Origin: Caulobacteraceae bacterium UBA5005
Lineage (GTDB): Bacteria > Pseudomonadota > Alphaproteobacteria > Caulobacterales > Caulobacteraceae
Assembly: GCA_002398405.1 (NCBI GenBank)
Contig: DGYN01000128.1
Location: forward strand, 1 to 12,190
Direction of reading: 5' to 3'
DNA length: 12,190 nt
Every line of letters begins with the position of its first letter. Position 1 is the first letter of the stretch. The notes under the pieces were generated by a model. It was not told where the DNA came from. It was given only the letters and a program-made list of their open reading frames with translations, and made no database searches. A program made the position numbers and the translations under genes. Positions 1 to 6,086 of this stretch are shown here, one piece after another.

Positions 1-23
1 CACGGATGTCTCCGGTCCAAACA

Positions 24-143
24 ACGGGAGGGGGCAGGGGGTGGGCTTACGGTCTTTGACCATGTCGCGCCAATCTCCGCCTGCCAGATCCGCCAATGTC
101 GCTAACCTTGAGGCGGCGTAAGCCCACCCCTAACCCCTCCCGT
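24..143. repeat. Inverted pair of G/C-rich repeat arms (24-51 and 117-143)
   Basis: The arm at 24-51 and the arm at 117-143 are reverse complements of each other apart from a few differences in the G runs, with a 65-bp spacer (52-116) between them. Both arms contain four runs of three or more G on one strand: plus strand 26-45, minus strand 123-141. The right arm continues into its own hairpin. The sequence style (GTAAGCCCACCCCTAACCCC) is, from general experience, common as a dispersed intergenic repeat in Caulobacter-like genomes. Short open frames across it read as KPTPNPS-type junk, so it is non-coding. Whether the two arms are a single mobile unit or two independent insertions cannot be told here. 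Confidence 0.7.
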
Positions 144-152
144 AGGGAGGGG
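134..152. repeat. Perfect 8-bp stem, 3-nt loop hairpin in the repeat, downstream of the ABM gene
   Basis: CCCCTCCC (134-141), loop GTA (142-144), GGGAGGGG (145-152) form a perfect hairpin. On the minus strand it lies about 50 nt after the stop codon of the ABM gene, so it would sit in the 3' untranslated region of the acyl-CoA dehydrogenase operon. No run of T follows on either strand, so it is not a classical intrinsic terminator. It may protect an mRNA 3' end or simply be part of the dispersed repeat. Confidence 0.6.
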
Positions 153-199
153 AATTTAGAGCTAGAGCGTTCAAATGAAGGTGCGGGCGGGTTCGGAGC

Positions 200-487
200 C
201 TACAGGGCGTCCAACCGCTCAATGTCGGGGCGGCCGGCCATGAAAGGCCCCAAAGCCGCGCCCAGTTCCTTGAAGTGGACGCTGTCCCGGTGCGCCTGGA
301 TGGCGTCGGCGTCGGCATAGATCTCCAGCACCTTGTAGACATCCGCCTGGTCCTGAACCCTGGTCAGGCGATAGAGGTGATTGCCGGGTTCGTTGGCGTT
401 GACCGCGGCGGCCAGGGGCGCGAAGGCGGCTTCGAACTGAGGACCCATGCCTTCTTTGGTGCGGATGGTGGCGATGACAGCAATCAT
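200..487 (-). CDS. Antibiotic biosynthesis monooxygenase (ABM)-fold protein, putative quinol monooxygenase family
   Basis: This 95-residue protein has the size and pattern of single-domain ABM proteins (dimeric ferredoxin-like alpha+beta barrels, YgiN-like). Visible family features are the first strand MIAVIATIRTKEG (1-13), the EPGNHLYRL segment (33-41), and the strand plus helix VLEIYADADAIQAHRDSVHF (53-72) with His66 and His71, as in the usual E-Y-x-D-x-x-A-x-x-x-H pattern. ABM proteins act on quinols, polyketides or haem, or have no known substrate; the substrate here is not visible. The start overlaps the stop of the upstream acyl-CoA dehydrogenase in a TGATG arrangement, and an AAGGA ribosome site (494-498) sits 6 nt before the ATG, so it is translationally coupled to that gene. 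The product is small, soluble and probably cytoplasmic. Family call good; catalytic role unknown. Confidence 0.85.
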   Translation of the reverse strand: MIAVIATIRTKEGMGPQFEAAFAPLAAAVNANEPGNHLYRLTRVQDQADVYKVLEIYADADAIQAHRDSVHFKELGAALGPFMAGRPDIERLDAL

Positions 488-1629
488 CAGGCGTCCTTTC
501 CGATCGACAGGTTTTCGTAGCGAACGATGTGCTTGTCTTCGCCGCCGAACAGGTTGCGCAGCAGGGTTCCGCGCTTGAAATAGTGACTGACCGGCATTTC
601 CTCGGTCATGCCCATGCCGCCATGCAGCTGGATGGCATTCTCGCCCACGAACTTCAGGGCCCGGGCAACCTGCACCTTGGCCGCTGAAACCGCCTTGGCC
701 CGGGTCGCCGCATCATCCTCGGTGACCTTGATGGTCGCCATATAGGTCATGGAAACCGCCTGCTGCCAGGCGATGTACATGTCGACCATGCGGTGCTGCA
801 GGGCCTGGAAGCTGGCCAGCGGCTGACCGAACTGCTTGCGGGTCTTGGTGTAGTCCAGGGTCTGCTCGTGCATTTTCTGCAGGACGCCGCAGGCTTCAGC
901 CAGCGAGGCCACCGTCGCCTCGTCAATCACCCGCTCCACCAGGTCGATGGCGTTATCGGCGATCAGGTTGGAGGCCGGAACCGAGACGTTCTCGAAAAAC
1001 ACTTCGCTGGCCGACGGCCCGTCGATATTGGGATAGTCGCGGGTCACCAGGCCCTTGGACTCTTTGTCCACCAGGAATACGGCGACGCCGGCCCGGTCGC
1101 GCTGGCCGCCGCTGGTGCGCGCTGTGACGATGAAGTGCGTCGCCGTCGGACCGCCCATCACCACCCCCTTGTGCCCGTTCAGGACATAGGCGTCGCCGTC
1201 CTTCCTGGCCGTGGTCTTGAGATCATGCCAGGTGTAGCGCGCCTGCGCTTCGGCATAGGCGAAGGCCGGTTTCGCCGTCCCGGCGATGATCCCCTCGGCC
1301 AGGGCTGCCGCGCCGTTCCAGCCCGCGTGCCGGATGAAGCTGCCGGCCACCACCGCCGCGCCCAGATAGTCCTCCAGAGCCAGAGCCTTGCCGAACTCCT
1401 CCATGACGATCATGTGTTCGGTGACGCCGCCGCCCAGGCCGCCGAGGTCCTCGGAGAACCCCGCGCCCAGGATGCCCAGCTCTTCGGCGTAGGCTTGCCA
1501 GGCGCCGGGCTTTTCGCCGCCGCCCGCCTTAATCGCCGCCCAGCGGGCTTCGAAGCCGTAGTTGTCGGAAAGCCAGCTCGCGACCGTGTCGCGCAGCATG
1601 GTCTGTTCTTCGGTGAAGTTGAAATCCAT
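487..1629 (-). CDS. Acyl-CoA dehydrogenase, small-subunit type (pimeloyl-CoA dehydrogenase small-subunit-like)
   Basis: This 380-residue flavoprotein should take part in FAD-dependent alpha,beta-dehydrogenation of an acyl-CoA thioester in the cytoplasm. The N-terminal helical domain (about 1-115), the central beta domain (about 120-225) and the C-terminal helical domain (about 230-375) are in the usual order. The FAD-contacting motif R264-x-Q-F-G is present in TRKQFGQPLASFQALQHRMVDM, and QLHGGMGMTEE (334-344) is the typical C-terminal flavin/dimer motif. The central segment around YAEAQAR lacks the usual [SA]-E-P-x-[SA]-G-S-D signature, and the end reads FGGEDKH instead of Y-E/G-G-[ST]-x-E-I-Q. 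Both departures are common in the non-canonical partner of heteromeric enzymes. It lies 28 nt after the large-subunit gene, with AGGA upstream of the ATG. The physiological substrate is unknown; PimD-like naming is by resemblance. Confidence 0.88.
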   Translation of the reverse strand: MDFNFTEEQTMLRDTVASWLSDNYGFEARWAAIKAGGGEKPGAWQAYAEELGILGAGFSEDLGGLGGGVTEHMIVMEEFGKALALEDYLGAAVVAGSFIRHAGWNGAAALAEGIIAGTAKPAFAYAEAQARYTWHDLKTTARKDGDAYVLNGHKGVVMGGPTATHFIVTARTSGGQRDRAGVAVFLVDKESKGLVTRDYPNIDGPSASEVFFENVSVPASNLIADNAIDLVERVIDEATVASLAEACGVLQKMHEQTLDYTKTRKQFGQPLASFQALQHRMVDMYIAWQQAVSMTYMATIKVTEDDAATRAKAVSAAKVQVARALKFVGENAIQLHGGMGMTEEMPVSHYFKRGTLLRNLFGGEDKHIVRYENLSIGKDA

Positions 1630-1657
1630 CGCCGGGTAATCCTATAAATTCAGTTGC

Positions 1658-2854
1658 TTACAGGCCCAAAACCATCTTGGCGATGATGTTGCGCTGGATC
1701 TCATTTGAGCCGCCGTAGATCGAGGTTTTCCGCACGTTGAAATAGCGCGGGGCGGCCTGGTGGGCGTAGTCCGGGCCGATCGGATAGGCGTTCCCCGCCT
1801 CCCCGAAGCCGCGGAAATAGGGGGAGCCGTAGTGGCCGACGGCCTCCAGCACCAGCTCGGTGACCCTTTGCTGGATCTCGGTGCCCTTGATCTTGAGCAT
1901 CGACGCTTCGGGACCGGGCCCCTTGCCGGCGCTCTCCGACGCCAGCGAGCGCAGCTCGGTATATTCCAGGGCGGTGATGTCGATTTCCAGGTCGGCCAGC
2001 TTCCGGCGGAACTGCGGGTCCTCGATCAGCTTTTCGCCACTGTCGGAGAATTCGGCGCGGGCGATCTTGCGCAGCCGGTCGACGCCGCGCTTGGACCGGG
2101 CGATGCCGGCGATTCCGGACCGCTCGTGGCTGAGCAGGAACTTGGCCACCGTCCAGCCCTTGTTCTCTTCATAGACCCGCTGGTCGACCGGCACCTTGAC
2201 GTTGTCGAGGAAGACCTCGTTGACCTCGTGGGCCCCGTCCATGGTGATGATCGGACGCACCGTCACGCCAGGCGATTTCATGTCGATGAGCAGGAAGCTG
2301 ATCCCCTCCTGCTTCTTGGCGTCGGGATCGGTTCGGACCAGGAAGAAGCCCCAGTCGGCGTATTGCGCCAGCGTCGTCCAGGTCTTCTGGCCGTTGACGA
2401 TGTAGAAGTCGCCCTCACGCACCGCGCGGGTCTTGAGCGAGGCGAGGTCAGAGCCAGAGCCCGGTTCGGAATAGCCCTGGCACCACCAGATGTCGCCATT
2501 GCGGGTCGCGGTCAGGAAGCGGTCCTTCTGGGCCTGGGTGCCGAAGGTCCACAGCACAGGGGCGACCATGGAAACGCCGAAGGCAGGCAGTTGCAGGGCG
2601 TCGACCTTGGCGGTCTCCTCGCTCCAGATATATTTCTGGGTGGGGGTCCACTCGGTGCCACCCCATTCCTTGGGCCAGTTGGGCGTGACCCAGCCCTTTT
2701 CCAGCAAAACCTTCTGCCAGGCGAAATAGTCTTCCTTGCGCAGTTCCAGGCCCGCGGCCTGGCGCTCAGCCACTTCCTTGGGGTAGCGGGTCTCCAGGAA
2801 GTCCCGCACCTCGTCTCGGAAGGCGTTCTCCTCGGGGGTGAATTCGAGGTTCAT
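1658..2854 (-). CDS. Acyl-CoA dehydrogenase, large-subunit type (pimeloyl-CoA dehydrogenase large-subunit-like)
   Basis: This 398-residue acyl-CoA dehydrogenase is the first gene of the operon. It carries the central-domain signature QGYSEPGSGSDLAS (126-139), the beta-domain KTWTTLAQYADW segment (157-168), and the C-terminal YGGSNEIQRNI (380-390). Glu244 in LLSHERSGIAG lies where isovaleryl- and long-chain-type enzymes place the catalytic base on helix G, so it is a candidate base; Gly occupies the position used by Glu in medium-chain enzymes. The R-x-Q-F-G FAD motif seen in the partner is absent: the equivalent region reads SDSGEKLIEDPQFRRKLADLE. This complementarity is known from alpha2beta2 acyl-CoA dehydrogenases such as the mycobacterial ChsE pairs. 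GGAG stands 7 nt before the ATG. Probably cytoplasmic; the substrate could be a dicarboxylyl-, branched or terpenoid/steroid-side-chain CoA. Confidence 0.9.
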   Translation of the reverse strand: MNLEFTPEENAFRDEVRDFLETRYPKEVAERQAAGLELRKEDYFAWQKVLLEKGWVTPNWPKEWGGTEWTPTQKYIWSEETAKVDALQLPAFGVSMVAPVLWTFGTQAQKDRFLTATRNGDIWWCQGYSEPGSGSDLASLKTRAVREGDFYIVNGQKTWTTLAQYADWGFFLVRTDPDAKKQEGISFLLIDMKSPGVTVRPIITMDGAHEVNEVFLDNVKVPVDQRVYEENKGWTVAKFLLSHERSGIAGIARSKRGVDRLRKIARAEFSDSGEKLIEDPQFRRKLADLEIDITALEYTELRSLASESAGKGPGPEASMLKIKGTEIQQRVTELVLEAVGHYGSPYFRGFGEAGNAYPIGPDYAHQAAPRYFNVRKTSIYGGSNEIQRNIIAKMVLGL

Positions 2855-2867
2855 GGCGGGACTCCGG

Positions 2868-2891
2868 CGAATGAAACGATCGTTTAGTTCG
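2868..2891. promoter_or_regulatory. Candidate TetR-family (PsrA/FadR-like) operator of the acyl-CoA dehydrogenase operon
   Basis: A perfect 12-bp palindrome AAACGATCGTTT (2874-2885) is extended by matching CGAA (2868-2871) and TTCG (2888-2891), with only two mismatched bases on each side. It lies 14-37 nt upstream of the large-subunit ATG and just downstream of a candidate -10 box, where a bound repressor would block transcription. The core fits the GAAAC-N4-GTTT(C) site described for PsrA, a TetR-family regulator of fatty acid oxidation. The regulator itself is not in the window. Palindrome seen directly; identity of the binder inferred. Confidence 0.7.
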
Positions 2892-2896
2892 GGGGA

Positions 2897-2924
2897 TGTA
2901 TAGGGGCCTGTCGCGGGCTTGCAA
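2897..2924 (-). promoter_or_regulatory. Candidate sigma-70 promoter for the acyl-CoA dehydrogenase operon
   Basis: On the minus strand TTGCAA (2924-2919) and TATACA (2902-2897) are separated by 16 nt. Transcription would start inside the palindrome at 2868-2891. Each box matches the consensus at four of six bases or slightly better. A further TTGACC lies upstream near 2940 but is too far from TATACA to be its -35 box. Confidence 0.45.
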
Positions 2925-2992
2925 AGATTGCCGTAAGGTCAATCAGAACAAGCCGCTTAAACCGATCAACGCGCTGGGACGTTAGGGCATAG

Positions 2993-3733
2993 ATGCCGCG
3001 CATCCTGACCTACAACGTCCATCGCTGTGTGGGCACGGACCGCAAGCTCGACGTCGGCCGCGTGGCCGACGTCATCGCGGAGTATGAGCCCGATATCGTC
3101 GCCCTGCAGGAGCTGGACGTCGGCCGGATGCGCACCGGCATGGTCGACCAGGCCCATGAAATCGCAAGGCGCCTGGAGATGGCCTTCCACTTCCACCCGG
3201 CCATGGCGGTGGAGGAGGAGCTCTACGGCGACGCCATCCTGACCCTCTATCCCGAGCGCCTGGTCCAGGCCGCGCCCCTGCCCTTCTACGGCAATCTTGG
3301 CCCGGTGGTGGAGCCGCGCGGCGCCCTGTGGCTCAAGGTCGAAATCGAAGGGGTGGCGGTCAATGTCATCAACACCCACCTTGGTCTGGTGCCGCGCGAA
3401 CAGCAGATTCAGGCGCGAGCGCTGGCCGGCGAGGCGTGGATCAAACATCCCCTGTGCGCGGGCCCAACCATCCTGCTGGGGGATTTCAACGCCACCGGGG
3501 GATCGCTGGTCTGCCGCACCCTGACCAAGGACCTGCGCGACGCCCGGATCGCCGCACCCAAGCCGCACAGCGCGACCTCCACCTATCCCTCGAAGATGCC
3601 GATCCTGCGCATCGACCACGTCTTCGTCAGCGCCGGCATTGAGATCAGGGCGGTCACCGCGCCCTACAATGCTAGAACCCGGGTGGCCTCGGACCATCTT
3701 CCCCTGATAGTCGATTTTTCAGTGACTGAATGA
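2993..3733 (+). CDS. Endonuclease/exonuclease/phosphatase (EEP) family protein
   Basis: This 246-residue protein spans the whole DNase I-like metallophosphoesterase fold with all the key residues: Asn8 (YNVH), Glu40 (LQELD, metal ligand), His129 (NTHLGL), Asp164 and Asn166 (LLGDFN), Asp208/His209 (RIDHVF) and Asp234/His235 (SDHLPL). It should be a Mg2+-dependent phosphodiesterase or phosphatase. The family acts on nucleic acids, inositol phosphates or sphingolipids, so the substrate is open. No signal peptide or membrane segment is visible. AGGG stands 5 nt before the ATG. Its 3' end overlaps the convergent phospholipase D-like gene by 62 bp. In E. coli the EEP gene ybhP is next to the cardiolipin synthase gene clsB (ybhO), so a phospholipid-related role is plausible here but not shown. 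Confidence 0.9.
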   Translation: MPRILTYNVHRCVGTDRKLDVGRVADVIAEYEPDIVALQELDVGRMRTGMVDQAHEIARRLEMAFHFHPAMAVEEELYGDAILTLYPERLVQAAPLPFYGNLGPVVEPRGALWLKVEIEGVAVNVINTHLGLVPREQQIQARALAGEAWIKHPLCAGPTILLGDFNATGGSLVCRTLTKDLRDARIAAPKPHSATSTYPSKMPILRIDHVFVSAGIEIRAVTAPYNARTRVASDHLPLIVDFSVTE

Positions 3734-5198
3734 AGCGGCGCATGCCGTGGTCGGCGGCGATGGTCCGCACCGCGCGGTCGAGCCGCCGCCGCCGCTTGAA
3801 CGGGCGAAAGCTGTCGCCGACTCCTGAGGGGTCGCCCAGGTGGAAGTCGGCGATGATCCGCTGGGTCTTGGTCAGCACCTGAGGCCGGATGGGCTTTAGC
3901 CGCCCATGCCGGTTAAGGGCGTCGATGGCGGCGATCATGCTGCCGTTCGGCCCCGCGGCCTTTTTCGCCGCCGCCGCGTCGCGCGCCATCCAGTGGCCCA
4001 GCAGGTTCCAGCGAAAGGCGGCGATTGCCTGCCCCTGTTCCTCGTCCCTCGCCTCAAAACCCAGGTCGCACTCGGTGTCGAACCCGCCCGAGCGGTTGTT
4101 GAGGTTGGCCGAGCCGACCCGCGCCAGCGCATCGTCGATGATCATCAGCTTGGAATGGACAATGATCGCCTGCCCGCCGGTCGTCACCGGGCTGTAGGCG
4201 CGGAACCGCCCGAACACGTCGGCCTGCTGCAGGCGGCGGATCATCACGCCGCGCACCCGGTCCATGGTCAGCCGGTCGAACCAGCTGGGCGCCTGTTCCG
4301 TGGAAACCAACACGATCTCCGGACCACCGGGCTCGTTCAGCCGCGCCGCAAGGGCCTCGGCGACCGAAGGGTCGGTGAAGTACTGGTTTTCGATGTAGAT
4401 CGACCGCTTGGCCGCATAGATGGCGTCGACGTTGAGCTGGCGGATTTCGGTCGCGGCCGGATCGCCGCGCCAGGCCGGGACGGTACGGGAAATGCCAACC
4501 TGTACGCCCCGCAGGTCGGCCGGGAGAAACTTTGGCCAGGGATCGGTAGCCGGCGCTACGGACGGCGATGTCATCGTCTCCTTCGTCGCGTGAGCCCAGC
4601 GCTTCCGAAAAAGCTCGCCCAGGGCCTTGGCCGCCTCGCCGTCAACCAGAGTCATCACCTCGTGCCGGGGCGGGTGGGCGTCGTGGCCATGGCACGCCCT
4701 GCGGCGGTCCTCGTCCAGGTGGGCGGGGCTGTCCCAGCGGTCGCGCGCGATATCGCCGGAGCCGGAAAAAGCGATCTGGTCGTCGATGATCAGCGCCTTC
4801 TGGTGGTGGCAGGCGCCCAGCGGCAGGGCGTCATCGAGCCAGAATCTGATCGTCGAGCCCTTGAACCATTCGCGCGCCTTGTGAGGAAAGAACTCCTGGG
4901 TGGCGCTGATCGGCAGCGCCGATTTCCAGATCAGAAGCCGGATGTCGAGATCCGGCCGCTCGGCCGCGATCCGCAGCAGCAGGCGCCCGACCTGGTCAGG
5001 CTCTCCACCGCCGTCGCTGCCGTCTGGCGCAAGCCGGGTCCGGGGATCGAACCCCCAGCCAAGCAGATGGATCGAATGGCTTGCGTTAAGCAGCGCCTCC
5101 TGCACCGCCGCGAAATAGGCCTGGTAATCCACCAGGAAGGCGGCGCGCCCTGCCCGTGCGGTCCGCCAGCAGGTCTCTTGCCGCCAAATATCCAACAT
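3672..5198 (-). CDS. Phospholipase D / cardiolipin synthase-like protein with two HKD motifs
   Basis: The 508-residue protein has two PLD half-domains. The first HKD motif is H132-Q-K134-A-L-I-I-D139 in HHQKALIIDDQIAFSGSGD; the second is H348-S-K350-L-M-I-I-D355 in VHSKLMIIDDALARVGSANLNNRS. Both are complete, so it should form a phosphohistidine intermediate and hydrolyse or transfer phosphatidyl groups. The segment HPPRHEVMTLVDGEAA (175-190) between them resembles bacterial relatives of eukaryotic PLD1/2. No transmembrane helices or signal peptide are seen, unlike classical ClsA, so it is probably soluble or peripherally membrane-bound. After about residue 400 comes an extra tail ending in a basic stretch (KRRRRLDRAVR, 468-478), possibly for membrane binding. 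AGGA stands 4 nt before the ATG. The first motif has SGSGD where relatives usually have a GG-x-D pattern. Confidence 0.9.
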   Translation of the reverse strand: MLDIWRQETCWRTARAGRAAFLVDYQAYFAAVQEALLNASHSIHLLGWGFDPRTRLAPDGSDGGGEPDQVGRLLLRIAAERPDLDIRLLIWKSALPISATQEFFPHKAREWFKGSTIRFWLDDALPLGACHHQKALIIDDQIAFSGSGDIARDRWDSPAHLDEDRRRACHGHDAHPPRHEVMTLVDGEAAKALGELFRKRWAHATKETMTSPSVAPATDPWPKFLPADLRGVQVGISRTVPAWRGDPAATEIRQLNVDAIYAAKRSIYIENQYFTDPSVAEALAARLNEPGGPEIVLVSTEQAPSWFDRLTMDRVRGVMIRRLQQADVFGRFRAYSPVTTGGQAIIVHSKLMIIDDALARVGSANLNNRSGGFDTECDLGFEARDEEQGQAIAAFRWNLLGHWMARDAAAAKKAAGPNGSMIAAIDALNRHGRLKPIRPQVLTKTQRIIADFHLGDPSGVGDSFRPFKRRRRLDRAVRTIAADHGMRRFIQSLKNRLSGEDGPRPPGF

Positions 5199-5304
5199 CG
5201 ATCCTAAGATGGCGATTAGCGCCTAGCTTGACCATAGTGCGCGAGTTACGCAGCCGTTCCCCTCAACGCTTGCGAACGCCCATCGGTCGCGGCACTTAGC
5301 TGTG

Positions 5305-5502
5305 ATGGACGCCCCGCCCCCTCCGATCGCGACGCCTTGCGTCAAGGTCTGCTACGTCGATGGCAAGAGCGGCCTGTGCCTGGGCTGCTACCGCACCCTG
5401 CCTGAAATCGCCCGCTGGAGCCGTCTCACCGACGCAGAGCGCGAGGCGGTGATGGCGGAATTGCCGGACCGGAAAATCAAGGCTGAGCCGTTCACCGGTT
5501 AA
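5305..5502 (+). CDS. DUF1289 domain protein, small four-cysteine protein
   Basis: This small protein (65 residues from the ATG) has the compact DUF1289 pattern TPCVKVCYVDGKSGLCLGCYRTLPEIARWSRLTDAEREAVMAEL, with cysteines at 12, 16, 25 and 28 spaced as a probable metal or Fe-S site, followed by the conserved G-C-x-R-T-x-x-E-I-x-x-W segment. The function of the family is unknown. A GTG at 5302 lies directly before the ATG and could also be used; neither has a clear Shine-Dalgarno sequence. It is divergent from the PLD-like gene with about 106 bp between. The next gene on the same strand, the aspartic protease, follows after 65 bp. Confidence 0.88.
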   Translation: MDAPPPPIATPCVKVCYVDGKSGLCLGCYRTLPEIARWSRLTDAEREAVMAELPDRKIKAEPFTG

Positions 5503-5567
5503 CAACGGTCTTTGGCCATAGTGCCCGCAACGCTGGCCTAGAAGGGGCCGTCCAAGGTTTGGGTGGG

Positions 5568-6086
5568 ATGCTGAAATTCATCGTGGTTTGCGGGGCCGCC
5601 ACGGCTTCTGCGCTGCTGGCGGCGCAGGCGGTGATGAGCTTCGAGCACAAGGGAACGGCCATGGCGGCCGTCGCCGTCTCACCGGCCGCGCCCGCGACGA
5701 CGCTTGGGAAGCCGTCCGCCCGTCCCGCCGAGGTGGTCAAGGCCGCCGACGGCCACTTCTGGGCCGAGGCCAAGGTCAACAGCATCAATGTGCGTTTCCT
5801 GGTCGATACCGGCGCCACCGCGGTCGCTCTGACGACACAGGACGCCCGGCGCCTGGGGTTCGATCCCTCGCGGCTCGAGTACGGCTATAAGGTTATGACC
5901 GCCTCGGGCGAAGCGCGGGCCGCCAAGGTCACCCTCGACACCGTTTCGGTCGCCAAGGCGCGCGTTCAGGACGTCGAAGCCTTCGTCATCGAGCGCGGAC
6001 TTGAAACCTCGCTCCTGGGAATGACCTACCTCGGCCGCCTGGAGCGCTTCGAGGCCACCAAGACGGCCCTTATATTGACGCCCTAA
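5568..6086 (+). CDS. Clan AA (retropepsin-like) aspartic protease, TIGR02281 type, membrane-anchored
   Basis: The 172-residue protein starts with a hydrophobic N-terminal segment (about 3-24) that should act as a signal anchor or signal peptide. A Pro/Ala-rich linker follows (about 38-58), then a single retropepsin-like domain (60-172). The catalytic motif is FLVDTGATAVALT with Asp80, and the family's C-terminal motif is LLGMTYLGRLERFE (149-162). One catalytic Asp per chain implies a homodimer, as in retroviral proteases. It probably faces the periplasm; substrates are unknown. The ATG at 5568 is preferred over a TTG at 5559 because AAGG (5554-5557) lies 10 nt before it. Its TAA stop overlaps the convergent dusA stop (shared CTAA, 6083-6086). 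Confidence 0.88.
   Translation: MLKFIVVCGAATASALLAAQAVMSFEHKGTAMAAVAVSPAAPATTLGKPSARPAEVVKAADGHFWAEAKVNSINVRFLVDTGATAVALTTQDARRLGFDPSRLEYGYKVMTASGEARAAKVTLDTVSVAKARVQDVEAFVIERGLETSLLGMTYLGRLERFEATKTALILTP

Noticed and set aside
1..63. Minus-strand ATG at 63 with an open frame to the left edge (MVKDRKPTPCPLPLFG)
   Set aside because: Only 21 codons are visible and most come from the repeat arm. A gene beginning here cannot be supported without the sequence to the left.
96..320. Plus-strand open frame of 74 codons through the repeat, antisense to the ABM gene
   Set aside because: The translation starts with repeat-derived KPTPNPSRREG and then runs antisense to a well-supported gene; no family resemblance.
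793..2887. Long plus-strand open frames opposite both acyl-CoA dehydrogenase genes (284 and 375 codons)
   Set aside because: High-GC mirror frames; the minus-strand products have complete family motifs and these do not.
3715..3730. TTCAG-TGA-CTGAA hairpin beside a T5 run at the EEP gene end as a terminator
   Set aside because: The T run precedes the stem on the plus strand and would be an A run after it on the minus strand, so neither orientation gives an intrinsic terminator; the stem is only 5 bp.
3906..5207. 433-codon plus-strand open frame opposite the PLD-like gene
   Set aside because: Antisense shadow of a protein with two intact HKD motifs; low-complexity Arg/Gly/Val-rich translation without domains.
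5488..5505. ACCGGTTAACAACGGT at the DUF1289 stop as a terminator
   Set aside because: The stem is short with a bulge and is not followed by a clear T-tract.
5559..5567. TTG at 5559 as start of the aspartic protease
   Set aside because: It adds only three residues and AAGG lies just 1 nt before it; ATG 5568 has better spacing.
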